From contig JAKMXF010000255.1 of NCBI GenBank assembly GCA_024704765.1, positions 372,001-436,000 on the forward strand: a stretch of DNA of 64,000 nucleotides, in the 5' to 3' direction. Made by a program: the position numbers and the translations under genes. The stretch comes from Oopsacas minuta (lineage: Eukaryota > Porifera > Hexactinellida > Lyssacinosida > Leucopsacidae). Under the pieces are notes generated by a model, which was given only the letters and a program-made list of their open reading frames with translations, ran no database searches and had not been told where the DNA came from. Shown piece by piece: positions 49,701 to 60,453 of the stretch (position 1 is the stretch's first letter; every line of letters starts with the position of its first letter).

Positions 49701-52700
49701 TATATGTAAGATTTGGTTCCGCGAGGTTTCACACGATAAAACGTACATAAATTCCTATCGAATGAATGCTCATAAAGAAGGAAATCTATTCGATATATCA
49801 GTAGAGTTACCAATACTAGTACAACAAACAATTAACATATTAACTTTTCTTGTACAATAATAATCCCAAACAAATAGCAGCTACAGCTACAACACTAGAT
49901 GCTACTAGTACCGCTAGCTTACCCTTATTTCCTTCCTTCTCTTCTACAGGTATTTCTCTATTAGGTGTAGATCCTTGTATCATTCTTCTGTATACATCTC
50001 TCTGTCTACGATTACTCTGATAATTCAATAATCTAACTCTCTTTAGTTCTTGCTCCACTATGTTGTCATCTGGTGAGGATGCAAGAGCTTGTTCAAGACA
50101 ATGAATAGCATCTTCATACTCTTGCCTCTCTGTTAGTATAGTTGCCTTACGGTATAATGCCTTTGTATCTTGAGGTATAAGTCTCAACGCGTCATCACAT
50201 GACACAAGAGATTCATTAGCTAGCTCATGTTTGTACTGTGCTATAGCTAGATTCGTGAGTATCCTACAACCGATAGTCTTACCCTCTGGCGTAGTAATGT
50301 ACTGATGAGATTTCAATATTTTTATAGCATTGCTGTATGATGTAATAGCTAGAGCTAACTGGTTTAATTTGTATAGATTATTCCCCCTTGATTTCTTTCT
50401 CTCTACTAACTCCATTAACTTATCTTCTGTCAAGTTAGGGAAGTCATAGCGAGGATATATTTCCTTTAATTTCACCATATAGTATAGGTCTGTATTTGCC
50501 GGGATATTTCTACCATTACCGGTATCACCGTAACCAAAACGGCTAGTCACGAATATCCATGCTACTTCCCCCTTCATCATTAGGGGGATAGCTAGATCCA
50601 GGCCCTGTACAATCTCTGATTCGCCTAACTCAGCTTCAAAGTCTGTCTGTTCCTCCACCACAACTCCATCCATCTGTGAGAGATGTCCTGCGAAATCTAA
50701 CAATACTCTTTGTCCTCTAGTAGGCTGTGCACTTCCTCCTTTCTCAATAATCAGTTTCTTCAGAGATCCATTACCCAGTATATCTAGCCAGTCTTCTTCA
50801 GCTATCACCGGTTTAGATTTAGGCTCCAATTCTTCTAATATTTGACTCTCTAGGATAGTCTGTGGAGGATCTGCTCCATATCCTGGTACCATTACAAATG
50901 AATCTGAGGATACTATCATAGGAGTTGTATTCGATTTCGTCTCCTCCAGGACAGTGCTATCATCTAGTGGATGTTCTGCATTTTCTGACACATCAAGAGG
51001 AGGATCTAGGTTGACTACGGGTGTTGATACATTGGAATTTGCGAAATCAACATTTAATAAATCATCTCTAGGCATTGAAACCATGACTTCATCTTTAGTA
51101 GATTCTGTTACAGAAGTGTGAGGTTCAGAGGTTGGTATATCATCTGTTGGTCGACTAGTAGGAGTACCAGTAGGTTGTGTGGGTGTATGACTGTCTGTTA
51201 TAGGATTTATAGAGGCTTCTTGTAACTCATTTGGGTTAGCTATTGATTGGTCTGATGGCTGATTAGGAGGAAGAGTTACTGCTGGGTTAGTTGACTCAGG
51301 AATTGAGTCAATATTTGCAGTCATAACTATAATCAAATATAGCTTGCATAGAAGAAATGCGAATAAGTACATAGAAAATTTGAATATTTACGAATTATTA
51401 AAATCTGAAAAATACATTTCCTTAACTGAGAGTACACATTATACATTTTATAGGGAGTGTAAGGAGCTGTCTAAACAAGAGAAAGAATGTATCAAATCAA
51501 TAGAGAATATATTGAAGAGCACTGGAAATATGGAGATACATCTCAAGGAACTGAAAAAGCAAGTAAATGAGTTCAAACAGAAAAGTTCTGATGCAGAAAA
51601 TGAACTAGAAGCAGAATTATTAGCAATAGTAGGGGAGGAAAAGGAACTTAAAGGTGAAGTACGTAAGTGTAATTCTCAGTTACATCAAGCTAGAGATGAT
51701 CATGAAACTCTGCTACAAGATATAGATACACTAAGAGAGACCAGAGAGAGGTAAGAAGAACTAATAAAATTGGAGAAATACAGTGGATGCCGGTTATAGG
51801 AACCCCATTGGTAGTAGCAATACACGTTCTTATAACCTCGTCCACTGTATAATTAATTGTTAATCAGTTGATTTAAGATTGAAGAAAGAAACGAAAGACA
51901 ACAGTAACACAATCGCCAGAACACAAAAACAGATGGCAACCCTAGAACAACAAGTAAATGTAGCAGAAGAGGAAGCTAATAGCATGAGAGATATACATCA
52001 GGATATTTCACATAAGTTTAAACAGCTGGAGAATAGTGTATATCAAGAAGAGACTGAGAATAAGAAGATTCTGTCTAAACTTGAAAAGGGACTAAAGGAG
52101 GAGAATCATACTCTAACAGTTACACAGGTTAAAGTACAAGTTGAGCAGAAGAGCTTGGATAAACTCATAGAACAGGTATATTAAATATGAATACAAAACA
52201 GCATGACAGGCGCAAAGGACAATACAGATCACAGAGGAGTACGCTTATTAGCAAGTCGTATTTTGCCGAATTCCCTTGCTAATATGCACGCTAATTTGCA
52301 ATTAGAAAAATAATTTTCAATACAAAATGGGCTCTAGGTGTAAGTTCGTGAAAAACTTGCTATTAGGCGAATATTGCTAATAGGCGAACACCATTGTAAT
52401 TAAACGTACAGCTGATATCGGTATATCGACACCATCAGGGGAAGAATTCAGTTGTTTCTCTATAGTCTGTATAATGAATTCATTCTTAGTTTCATACAAA
52501 GAAAGAGACAATGACACGAGTACTCTCTGAGACAGAGAGTAACAGGGATGAACAGAAGAGACAGATAGAAGAATTACAATCTAGATATGATGATTTGAGT
52601 AACGGAATTAGTAATACTAAAAATCAGCTGACTGAGTTAAAGGTGAAGAGAGATAATCATATAAGAGACATCGCAAACAGTAAATCTAGTCTAATTCCAG

Positions 52701-53804
52701 AGAATAGCTCCCTAGCAACCAAGTTATCAGATGTTAAGCTAGCTATTCAGAAGTGTGAATCTGATAACAAGTCAAGCAGTAAGAAACTAGATGACGTCAC
52801 ATCTAGTAGTAAGATGATGGAAATAATGGTAGAACAGTTAGCTGTTGATATAGTAGAGATTAAAAGTAGACAGGAGAGTACTCTGAAAGTATTGAATGTG
52901 GAGAGAGAGGAAAAAGGAGCATTAGAGACAGAGAAGGAAGACTTAAAGTTATTCACGAGAAATATCAAAGAGAAACATGCAATTTTTGTAGAAGATAAAA
53001 TGGATGAGACTAGTAAAACAAATGATTTGTTAAGTGAAGTGATTAGAAATAATGCAAAACTGACAGGTAAGTTAATCGAATTGATCACTTAGCCTGAAAT
53101 TGTATAAATATGGTTCCAAACCGGCAAGTAACATACATTTTATCGGTTATATCGAGCTTCACATATATCGAAGTAATATTCGCGGTGCTTTGCACTGAGC
53201 TTTGATATTACGGGAGTTTACTGTACATGCTATAAATGAACTGTAAGCTATAAGATACGTAAATCTGGACAGCTAATATGTATTTATATATCATAGGTGA
53301 TTACCGTAGAGAACAGAGCTCTCACATGTCAGCTAACACTAAGCTACTACAGTGGACAGATGAGAAACTAAAACTAGTGTCTAGTCTGAAGGATCATAAA
53401 CAGCTGATGGGAATACAGACAAGAATGCATATAGCTGCTCAAGATTACTATAAGCAGAGAGGTACCCGATCTCATCAAATATTAGCAAGGTGTGATATAG
53501 AATTCGATAATTGCCAACGGGAAAGATTTGCAATTTTTGTGCCGATTTTTCCCAAATATGTATCTATTTTCATTTAATTAGTTTGGTGAGAGATGGAGAA
53601 GAAAATAAAGAAAGATCTACAGGAATGAAGAACCTATTGGATAATGTTTTGTCAGAGATAATAACATTCCTAGAATCATACAGTAAGATGAGTGCTGTTA
53701 GAGGGATTAAGAAGAGTAAAGTAACATTCTCAGATATCTTAGATTTTGATACAACCAACAGATCTACTCTACCACCTATTCATAACAACAAGAACGATCA
53801 ATAA
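43768..53804 (+). CDS. Large coiled-coil protein with nested genes in intron 2
   Basis: Seven exons: 43768-44307, 44530-44810, 51454-51750, 51878-52175, 52502-53066, 53297-53489 and 53582-53804. All phases close, giving 798 residues. From about residue 75 onward it is nearly continuous Glu/Lys-rich heptad coiled coil, with a short folded-looking N-terminus (CEWTSAAVIPQLEQEK) and a Ser/Thr-rich tail. Axonemal or centrosomal scaffolds look like this, but I cannot name the family. Intron 2 is 6643 bp and contains four complete genes. The phase-2 join AG|G across it is consistent with one gene, but chance agreement is one in three, so two separate coiled-coil genes remain possible. Intron 3 holds a 67-bp miniature element and intron 4 a longer one. 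Confidence 0.68.
45690..46995 (-). CDS. Phytanoyl-CoA dioxygenase (PhyH) family oxygenase
   Basis: Two exons, 46444-46995 and 45690-46085, joined in phase (GCLQ|VLEGSH) to 315 residues. It belongs to the Fe(II)/2-oxoglutarate oxygenases. Iron ligands are H150 and D152 in WHQDYGYW and a distal His near 239 in LHASAQN; Arg near 251 in NYPRWSL should bind 2-oxoglutarate. The GCLQVLEGSHxMGRI segment is a PhyH hallmark. There is no visible PTS2 peroxisomal signal, so the substrate may not be phytanoyl-CoA; a small amine or amino acid is as likely. It lies inside intron 2 of the plus-strand coiled-coil gene, on the opposite strand. Confidence 0.87.
47258..47590 (-). CDS. RNF7: RING-box protein 2 (RBX2/SAG), cullin-RING ligase subunit
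   Basis: An intronless gene for 110 residues; human RNF7 has 113. It recruits the E2 enzyme to cullin-5 ligases and promotes cullin neddylation. The FVLKRWNAVAMWSWDVSCD strand inserts into the cullin, followed by a RING-H2 with the zinc ligands CDTCAIC, CLRC, CNHSYHNCC and CPLC, and the family end W(I/V)VxRxGK. The KQEECVVVWGECNHSYHNCC run is RNF7-type rather than RBX1-type. Nested in the coiled-coil gene's intron, divergent from the next gene. Confidence 0.94.
   Translation of the reverse strand: MAEKMVVSTPNPSPQIKKKEKHQGPMFVLKRWNAVAMWSWDVSCDTCAICKHHVMDACLRCQTDGKQEECVVVWGECNHSYHNCCMALWMQHSDKCPLCSSDWIVSRTGK
47591..48049. promoter_or_regulatory. Divergent region between RNF7 and the 495-residue gene
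   Basis: 459 bp between two divergent starts. No motif was recognised; a shared promoter is possible from arrangement alone. Confidence 0.3.
48050..49537 (+). CDS. Unrecognised basic protein, 495 residues, intronless
   Basis: One exon on the same strand as its host coiled-coil gene. The product looks mostly helical, with no signal peptide or membrane segment. A basic linker (GKVIRHGRGHGKLKK, about 304-318) and a C-terminal run (GRGRGRGRRSKRAKY) resemble nucleic-acid-binding or nuclear-localisation tails. The segment PADIIIQRLEEYGIIRVQGQ (around 407-426) has the pattern of a winged-helix strand. I do not recognise a family. The lack of introns amid intron-rich neighbours may mean a retrocopy or a naturally intronless gene. 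Start: MM at 48050; the second Met is equally possible. Confidence 0.7.
   Translation: MMANTELELLETETRKRLISTISEPYGLLILKLCKQLESMEDCKPKTIDKLKNLLFENCYVTQFSAPFKLLTQCNDKTVQLKTGNKLIPKVFTYYECVKTGDEVWKISFHSIYEYLRHKINAFPLEIDESTYSKITSAVEDMIETMVANKTEPQTTKNKAKLRETLIRKCILTSSIDPLVLVHNLQDTGYIDISLAGEVKYNLDGIECGEFNLNTPNSYELYLLSIVSKLKIIQELPKTEQALVNVLKPFTHIIQAVQLSDIVGKYPQFKCLLKKIVKREFRLDRESWFENSSEIKKQSKGKVIRHGRGHGKLKKSINNQAINQTRFDVLLRSNEIIEKMSRKWNAPLSPNNEEEGIRRVSEWMEGRISYFGKGNTSSSLILIQQAMQCSLYRKLIPADIIIQRLEEYGIIRVQGQGNGIEYDFTELDNLSAAEMEINNILKADANCIAAFRMKLAIEGKHEKLGRSYRGKRRSSKRGMCGRGRGRGRRSKRAKY
49840..51324 (-). CDS. FKBP8: FKBP8-like tail-anchored immunophilin
   Basis: Intronless, 494 residues from Met at 51324; an upstream in-frame Met at 51372 would add 16 hydrophobic residues and is less likely. 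FKBP8 is a mitochondrial/ER chaperone that binds BCL2 and Hsp90. Order: a Pro/Ser/Thr-rich acidic N-terminus; an FKBP-type PPIase domain (about 200-305, GQRVLLDFAGHL... FGYGDTG..IPANTDL); three TPR units (about 315-430); and a C-terminal helix LAVLVASSVVAVAAICLGLL ending YKKS, a tail anchor. The PPIase pocket lacks several FKBP12 aromatic residues, as in human FKBP8. Nested on the opposite strand in the coiled-coil gene, 129 bp before the host's exon 3. Confidence 0.88.
   Translation of the reverse strand: MTANIDSIPESTNPAVTLPPNQPSDQSIANPNELQEASINPITDSHTPTQPTGTPTSRPTDDIPTSEPHTSVTESTKDEVMVSMPRDDLLNVDFANSNVSTPVVNLDPPLDVSENAEHPLDDSTVLEETKSNTTPMIVSSDSFVMVPGYGADPPQTILESQILEELEPKSKPVIAEEDWLDILGNGSLKKLIIEKGGSAQPTRGQRVLLDFAGHLSQMDGVVVEEQTDFEAELGESEIVQGLDLAIPLMMKGEVAWIFVTSRFGYGDTGNGRNIPANTDLYYMVKLKEIYPRYDFPNLTEDKLMELVERKKSRGNNLYKLNQLALAITSYSNAIKILKSHQYITTPEGKTIGCRILTNLAIAQYKHELANESLVSCDDALRLIPQDTKALYRKATILTERQEYEDAIHCLEQALASSPDDNIVEQELKRVRLLNYQSNRRQRDVYRRMIQGSTPNREIPVEEKEGNKGKLAVLVASSVVAVAAICLGLLLYKKS
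51781..51847. mobile_element. 67-bp miniature element with TA duplication
   Basis: Ends CAGTGGA and TCCACTG, flanked by TA; internal GGTTATAGGAAC and GTTCTTATAACC pair, so most of it folds on itself. Lies in an intron of the coiled-coil gene. A truncated copy is at 31126-31188. Confidence 0.8.
52232..52396. mobile_element. Miniature element, family B, copy 1
   Basis: Shares TTTTCAATACAAAATGG and a TAATAGGCGAACACC...TGTA end with 59073-59199. Lies in an intron of the coiled-coil gene. Confidence 0.65.
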
Positions 53805-54358
53805 CAAATTAACAATACAAATACGTATAATAACATACTATCCTTCATCTAATCACTAATAACATACATGTATCTTATTGTATGCGAAGAAATCAATTAC
53901 CAATATATATGTATGCTCTAGGTATAGATATGCGTACAATGTGCTTGTGAATGGAATTCTGATATTTCATTCGATAGAATACATTTAAAGTTTTAAACTT
54001 CCTTCCAATTAACTTAAGAACCTTCAAGCGACACCTCCTACTCTGGCGAGAAAAATTTGTATAATATTGTGTAACTAAATGTCGTTACCCGCCAGTGATT
54101 AAGGTTTGTGAGATCACTATTCATGGTGACAAGAGTATAAAAGAGCATAAAAGTAGATAACAGAATGTATACTATGATGGATCCTCTTGACTCAATCAAA
54201 TTCGCACTTTTTGGTTTGACAGATGACAAATGAAATAAATAATACAAATACTACATACATAAAGATGTACTTTCGATATTTGATATAAAAAATAAAAATA
54301 ATAAAATTACGTAAAATTAATAAATAAGGAACTAAAGCACTTAACCTGACAAGAATAT

Positions 54359-56129
54359 TCAGATAGAAGTAATCTGCTCATCCTCAAATCCATCCAATGA
54401 GAAACTACAGAACATTCCATTCACATAAGCAATTAGCTTATCTTTCCATACAACTACAGCTTTCCCCCATCCTCCTACATAGCTCAATCTGTGTTGTACT
54501 GGAGAAGATCGTTTGTAGAAGTTCAAGTACTCTCTGTCTACTACTATGATTGAGTCTTTAGGGCCCACAGTGATGTGTCTGGGTGTTAGGTATTTACCAT
54601 TTTCCTGAGGAATACAGGTGCCAAATTTCGCGAGTAGTTCTCCTGATATGGAGTAGACGTGTAGGAACGGTGTACCTTGGTGTAATACTATGATGTCATC
54701 AGATTTGGTAACAGCTACCTCTGTAGGAGAAATGAGTTTTGAGGAAGTGAAAGGGTTGCTGTCTAGCTGTTTAGCAAAGTCACTCTCTAAATTGTATACC
54801 AATACCTGATCATTACCTAAACAATTAGTAGTATTAAAGTAAATGAGTATGTATATTTCCCGATCAAATGGTATACATATTTCCGAATAAACTCCTGTTA
54901 TATCGGAGCTCAAGGGCTCGCGATATTTAGTTCGATATAAGCGATGGAATCTATGTTTCATTAATGGTTTAGGACCATATTTGAAGAATTTCAGACTTAG
55001 AATTATTTGCGAGTATTACGATATATCCATGTTACATGTTGGACATAACGGGTATTGATTGTAGTAGAATATATGTAAATAATGAAGCCAAATAATTTCC
55101 ATAATCTAGCTCTAGTATATCGAGTAGGCAGGCCCTCCCGTATTTATTCCATACATAGAACCTAGCAGTATTTACCACTAGAATAATATTCTGCTCACCT
55201 GTGTTAGCAATAACAACAAGATTATTACTAGTAGTAGTCATGCCATGAGGCTTCTTTAATTCATGCCAAGACCCGTGTCCTAACACTCTAACTACCTCAT
55301 TCAAGAAATCACCTTGCTTAGTCAGTATTCTAATACAATCCTTATCAGGAACAGATACCAATACGTTATCTCTAGATACAGCAAGAGCATGTACCGAGTT
55401 ATACCATAAGGACCGGTCCACTTGAAAACACGTCCAAATACTTATTTCTGGGTCAATAACAAATACAATATTATCGTATCGCTTCAGCATAAACAGATGT
55501 TTACCAGCTGTTTTAATATCATAAGGTGCTATACGTATCCCCCAGCTGTTAGGATCTACTGTGTGTACAGGGGTACGAGCTTTATCCACAACAATATGAA
55601 AGGGTTGCTGTAGTTTGTATATAATATTAGAATCATGTACTAGACTTATATTAGGTGTATTAGAGAATTTCTTCAAAGCTCCGCGGATTCTGTCTTCACT
55701 TAGAAATGTTGGTTTTTGTAGTTTAGCAGCTAGTTTATCAATTCCATCATCTATATGAGTAGATTTACCTCTGTATGTGCCTAGTATTGATTGGGACGGG
55801 TCTAGAGAAGCGATGTGTTTTGTAAGAGTCTTTAATTCATTCAGTTCTGATTGTAGATCTGCTATATGTGAGTCTAATTCCTCTATATAAGGACTGTATG
55901 CATGTTTAACTCTTGTAATAGCGTTATTCTCAGCATCTAGAAGAATATTCAGTAGTCGATTGAATTCCTTTTCTACACGAGATACCATGTCTTGCTGTGC
56001 TTGTGTAACTTTAACTTTGCGAGCTTCTAACTCCCAAATACACTCCTGTATAGTCACTACTCTAGTTTCAGCTGTTATACTCACTTTAAATAGGCTATGT
56101 TTGTTGGCACGTAAATTTTGTGTAGCCAT
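54359..56129 (-). CDS. Coiled-coil / beta-propeller protein, TRIM-like without RING
   Basis: Two exons, 55199-56129 and 54359-54816, joined in phase (VIANTG|NDQVLVYN) to 462 residues. Residues about 20-120 form a coiled coil (VTQAQQDMVSRVEKEFNRLL...). The remainder has repeated strand patterns such as ALAVSRDNVLVSVPDKDCIRIL, VIANTGNDQVLVYN and ITVGPKDSIIVVDREYLNFY, which fit NHL-type propeller blades. This is the back half of a TRIM2/3-like protein, but no RING or B-box precedes it, and the first Met lies close to the coiled coil. Function unknown. The intron (54817-55198) contains sequence like a pogo-type miniature element. Confidence 0.72.
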
Positions 56130-56304
56130 TATGTAGAGTAATAGATTCTAAGAGATGCTATCTTAAAAAGGGGAAATCGACATCATTTTATGCATTTGCA
56201 TGTTCGTAATGCAGTGAAATAGTTAGATATGGTTAAGGTCTCCAACCTTTTCACATATGAATCCTATACCAATTTTAACAAATTCTATCCTCTCGTAGAC
56301 TGCA

Positions 56305-56360
56305 ATACAACGTGGATCACTAAGGGGTCCATGGACCCCAGGTTGGGAACCGCTGATTTA
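56305..56360. repeat. hAT-type element end
   Basis: Contains GGGGTCCATGGACCCCAGGTTGGGAACCGCTG, which includes a palindromic GGGGTCCATGGACCCC core and the common hAT-type end. No matching opposite end was resolved. Confidence 0.5.
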
Positions 56361-56442
56361 GGTGAAAGTTGTTGTTAATAATAGAATTAATAGAACTAAA
56401 ATGAAATCAGTCAAAATAATAGAAAAACATTTAATAAATAAT

Positions 56443-57774
56443 CTACTGTAGACACTCACCAATAGGAACTTGTAAATACTTTCTGCTATCAACAGATTTC
56501 CATCCTACATTTGTCTTTTGTCTACTGTTAAGTTTATAATTGATATTCTCCTGAATCTTAACAATATTATGTAACTCATTATTGAGCTCTGTAATTGATT
56601 GATAATCCATCTTTCTTACTGAAGATATCCATCTTGATAAACTGAGTATATTAATAGCTCTACTCTCCTTACAGAGAGTTGGGATTCGTTTGAGCAAGGT
56701 TCTTACAGCAGCGTGTGTAAATATACCTGGGTTAGAGAGAATAGTATGGAGTGCACAAGGAGCAAATTTAGATAGAGATCCAGGATTTGTAACTTTTCTA
56801 TTTTTACCACGATTCTTATGAAGGAATTTCCTTCTTCTCGGTAGTATGGTCAATTGCTTAAGAGCTAATCTCAACCAAACTCCATGATATAACAAACTCA
56901 ATTCATTTAATTGTAAGCTAGATACTCGTTGTACTATTTTACAAATCAAACTGACAATAAATATACCAGACGAATTAGTATTTAGAGTAGCGAGTAGTCG
57001 AATCCAGAAATTATAGAGTGTATAATTATCAGAGTGTAGTTTGGGTAGAGTACGAATATTAGGGTATGTATCGAATTTAATTTCAGATATATGAGATTCC
57101 AATAAACAAACAGACAATATATCTCTATTACCTATCTTACTAGCTAGCGACAGTAAGGAGTTAGTCATAAATCTAGGATTGATAGGAATATTGTTGGTGA
57201 TTGAATTATTAGCCATTTTCAGTAGCTCTGCGAATCTTGTTTGATAGTTCTGACTAGAAGAGTGTATATCTATTGAGTATACTACCTCCCAATAATATGA
57301 ATATATCCATTTCAAACAGAATTCTATTGCCTTTTCAAGTAGTGTCATACAAGGCATTACATGATGGGTAGCAGCATGACGTTGATCACATATCCATACA
57401 GGAATACCAATTGATAAGAGTGTATCTTTGATGGATTTGGGTACAGAACATTTTTGCTGGTATAGATCACTTATTCCATTTACAAATCTGATTAATGCCA
57501 TGGATGTGATATGTCTTATCATTTCGGGAATAATTTCTGGTTGTAATGTAGCTAATTTAGCTTGTAAAATATCACAGGTAACCTCTACACCTATTGGTAT
57601 CTTGTAACGAGCTTGCCAACATTGTACACTAGCTAATCCGTTTCTAATGTCTATAGGATCAGTACTGAACAGATCGTGACATACTTTATGCCAATCCTGC
57701 TTCGTCCGCCAGGCTGTACATCTGTAATGCTTTGACATGAAAAGTGCTAATTTTGATAGAATAAATAATATCAT
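56443..57774 (-). CDS. LAS1L: LAS1-like rRNA-processing endonuclease
   Basis: A single exon, 443 residues (431 if translation begins at the second Met, MSKHYRCTAW). LAS1 cuts the ITS2 spacer of pre-rRNA with the polynucleotide kinase NOL9/Grc3 during 60S assembly. The N-terminal HEPN domain matches closely: AWRTKQDWHKVCHDLFS, VQCWQARYKIPIGVE, MALIRFVNGISD, then RHAATHH, where R132 and H137 form the R-x4-H catalytic motif. The remaining half is less conserved, as in other LAS1 proteins. Human LAS1L is much longer (734), so C-terminal exons could be missing; a GT at the end of the frame (56458) would allow one, but no good partner exon was seen before 56129. Confidence 0.85.
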   Translation of the reverse strand: MILFILSKLALFMSKHYRCTAWRTKQDWHKVCHDLFSTDPIDIRNGLASVQCWQARYKIPIGVEVTCDILQAKLATLQPEIIPEMIRHITSMALIRFVNGISDLYQQKCSVPKSIKDTLLSIGIPVWICDQRHAATHHVMPCMTLLEKAIEFCLKWIYSYYWEVVYSIDIHSSSQNYQTRFAELLKMANNSITNNIPINPRFMTNSLLSLASKIGNRDILSVCLLESHISEIKFDTYPNIRTLPKLHSDNYTLYNFWIRLLATLNTNSSGIFIVSLICKIVQRVSSLQLNELSLLYHGVWLRLALKQLTILPRRRKFLHKNRGKNRKVTNPGSLSKFAPCALHTILSNPGIFTHAAVRTLLKRIPTLCKESRAINILSLSRWISSVRKMDYQSITELNNELHNIVKIQENINYKLNSRQKTNVGWKSVDSRKYLQVPIGECLQ

Positions 57775-58236
57775 TAGTTATCAGTTGATATCCTCAATAC
57801 ACGTGTACTCATTTAATATAACTATTATACACAAATATAAAGTTGGAATACAATTTAGAGATATTCTACACGATTAGTTCAGAGGACAGCAGTGAGCTAT
57901 AAAAAATTATAAAGAAATCGCTCGTCTGTCAATAATGACGATTCAATCAATGGGAATCCGCTGAAATAAATGACGAGGTTTCTGATAAAACGCATGATAA
58001 ACGCATGATAAACGCATGATAAAATCTATCAAAAATTTGATAATAAAATCTTCACCACACATTTGGTGCTGCAAATGAATAAAGTATATATGCTGAAAAA
58101 TGGAGTCTTACCCGTGTTAGAAACTTCGATATTTGGGAACCAAATTTTCAGCGAATAAGAATTTGAAACAAGACAAAGTGAGTTTTTGAATAATCTACGT
58201 TTAAAGTAATTAATTAGAATTAATTTTCATTATAGA
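57775..58236. promoter_or_regulatory. Divergent region between LAS1L and oxidase A
   Basis: 462 bp between divergent starts. It includes a short GCATGATAAAC direct repeat (three units near 57993-58022). A shared promoter is possible but only from arrangement. Confidence 0.3.
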
Positions 58237-60453
58237 ATGGGAGCAGGGCACACGAAACAATATCATGACTCAGATGATGACGATAATGACAGTGCAGGAG
58301 GTAAGTAGTAACATAGAAAGAGAAAACAAATACAATAAAGTGGAGTATACAATAAGAATACAACATTTTATATATTTTAATGCATTTTCTTCTAGAAAAG
58401 GTCACATTAGATATGTCACTATTCACTGACAACATGCCAACCATTGACAAGTCAGAAATATTCGGCATTCTCCGAGACTACGGGATATCAATAACAACTC
58501 ACATATTCCATATAATTGTCCAGGACATGGAGAAAGCATGTATTGCATTAGCTAATAAGTTTGAAGACGTTACGCTGCCGATTATAGCAAAAGAAACTTC
58601 AGCATTTACAAACTGGTCAGAATCTCAGAGGTTTCCCTCCCTCATTTGCTATCCCAGAAATAAGCATGATTTAGTTAAAATATTGAAACATCCAGGATTT
58701 ATGGGAAATAAAATTGGATTATTGGGATCAACATATTCATCAGAAAATATGTTCGGACACAGTGAAACAATTCTGATTAATTTCCTGCATTTCAACGCTT
58801 TTGGTGAGGATGAAGAGAAACGTGCGATAATAGTTGATAAGAAAAATTGCATCGTAAGTATATCAGCTGGGTGTAGTATTCTGGAGAAGCACGGAGCGTT
58901 AGGAATTCTTAAAGACCCGATGCTGCTACCATCTTCTGTTATATTCACAGATGGACAATATACAGGGATTAGTGCTACTGGATCTCATGTGAGTTGTTAA
59001 CTAGCATAACTTAAGTATAGCCAATTAATCATAATGTCAAATACCAGTTAAAATGAATGAATCTGCCCAATACAGTGAATTCGTCTAATAGCGAGTGGTA
59101 TTTTGCACACGAATTTCGCTAGCTATCACGCTGACTTACTATTAGAGAAAGTATTTTCAATACAAAATGGAAAGACTTGTTAATAGGCGAACACCGCTGT
59201 ACTGATTATATTCTCTTCTACTTTAGGGATGTAGTTTCACAGAAGGAAGTGTATCTGATCGCATTCGGAAGATAACATTTCTAGATGCAGAAGGAAAAGA
59301 GAATGTTCTGGATATCGATAAAGATGAGAAGAAACTGAGAGCAGGAGCTATAGGGTTAGGATCTTATGGAATTATAACAGAGTTACAATTTAAGATGGAG
59401 CGTGAAACATTAGTTGTAACAGAGAGTCATTATTGGACTCTGTCTCAAATGAAGTATCATCTTCATAACCGTCCATCTGATTGGATTTCATTCGAGCATT
59501 ACTGGTGGCCATTTGGTAGTGTATCACTAAGTGATGCTTTCCAATGTCTAAAAACAGGAAGACTAACCAATTACGACTACGAACAAGACAAAGTATATTG
59601 CAGAATCGTGAGATACTACAGAGATCCATATGATAAAAAATATCCATATTTTGAGAAGTACAGCAAATCATATATTTACCCTGATGAACCTCATAATATA
59701 TTTCCAGAATTGAAAGGTAGAAAGGATTACACGTATTACTTCCAAGAAGTATTGGTTTGGTTAAGGAAGTATTTCTTCATGGAATATGAAGATAAAGTTG
59801 ATCCAAGACTCAAAATAATTCCAGAGAGGATAACTCCCTTAGGTCATGTCCTTATCCTAAAACTCTTAAAGCAACTACAGTTTTGGAGTGAATTTGGTAA
59901 ACCTAAAATCTCAACATATTTCAATGCTGTACATTATCTACCAATGGTATCTGCATTGCCAGCCAGATTAAACAATGTTGAATTGTGCTTCAAAGCTTCA
60001 TCAAAAACAGCAGACCCGAGTGTAGAGAGAGAAAGTTATGATAACTATTTCAGAGCATTGAATGAACTCGGAGTACGTATACAAGATGAAGCGTATTATG
60101 GTAGATTCCCAGTTAATTTGTGTGTAGAATCGAGGATATGTGGATCAAGCCCTTGTCCCTTAGCCCCGTGCTATTCCACACAATCAAAGAAGTTTTGCTT
60201 CCTTGATATTATCTCATCTATTCACACTCCATCATGGAAACACTTTGGCAATGAATTCTTCCAAGTAATTAAATCAATCGATCCTAACGTGAAACCTTCT
60301 CTGGGTAAACAATGGGTACATATTGATGGGATATACGATCATATACGTGAGGTTTGTAAGGAAGGATTAGCAGAACTGAAAGAGCTACAGCAGGAGTATG
60401 ATAAAGATGGTAGATTCATGACTCCAGCTATTACCAAACTATTTGAAGACTGA
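58237..60453 (+). CDS. Aldonolactone-oxidase-like flavoprotein A (VAO/PCMH family)
   Basis: Three exons, 58237-58300, 58396-58988 and 59227-60453, closing in phase to 627 residues. The FAD-binding PCMH fold spans about 105-310: CYPRNKHDLVKIL, IGLLGST, VSISAGCSI, LPSSVIFTDGQ and GAIGLGSYGIITEL line up with L-gulonolactone oxidase. Family members oxidise sugar lactones or related alcohols. The residue aligned with the covalent flavin-linking His of that enzyme is Tyr135 (GSTYSSEN), so flavin is probably not attached there. The protein starts MGAGHTKQ, a possible N-myristoylation site on its own first exon. The substrate domain (about 320-627) is not one I can place. The tandem partner follows at 61316. 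Confidence 0.8.
59073..59199. mobile_element. Miniature element, family B, copy 2
   Basis: 127 bp with CAGTG start and CGCTG end, flanked by TA; internal landmarks shared with 52232-52396. Lies in intron 2 of oxidase A. Confidence 0.7.

Noticed and set aside
56440-56470. A splice donor (GTGAGT) near the end of LAS1L suggesting more exons
   Set aside because: No downstream exon in phase was found before the next gene; the in-frame stop is accepted, though this is not certain.
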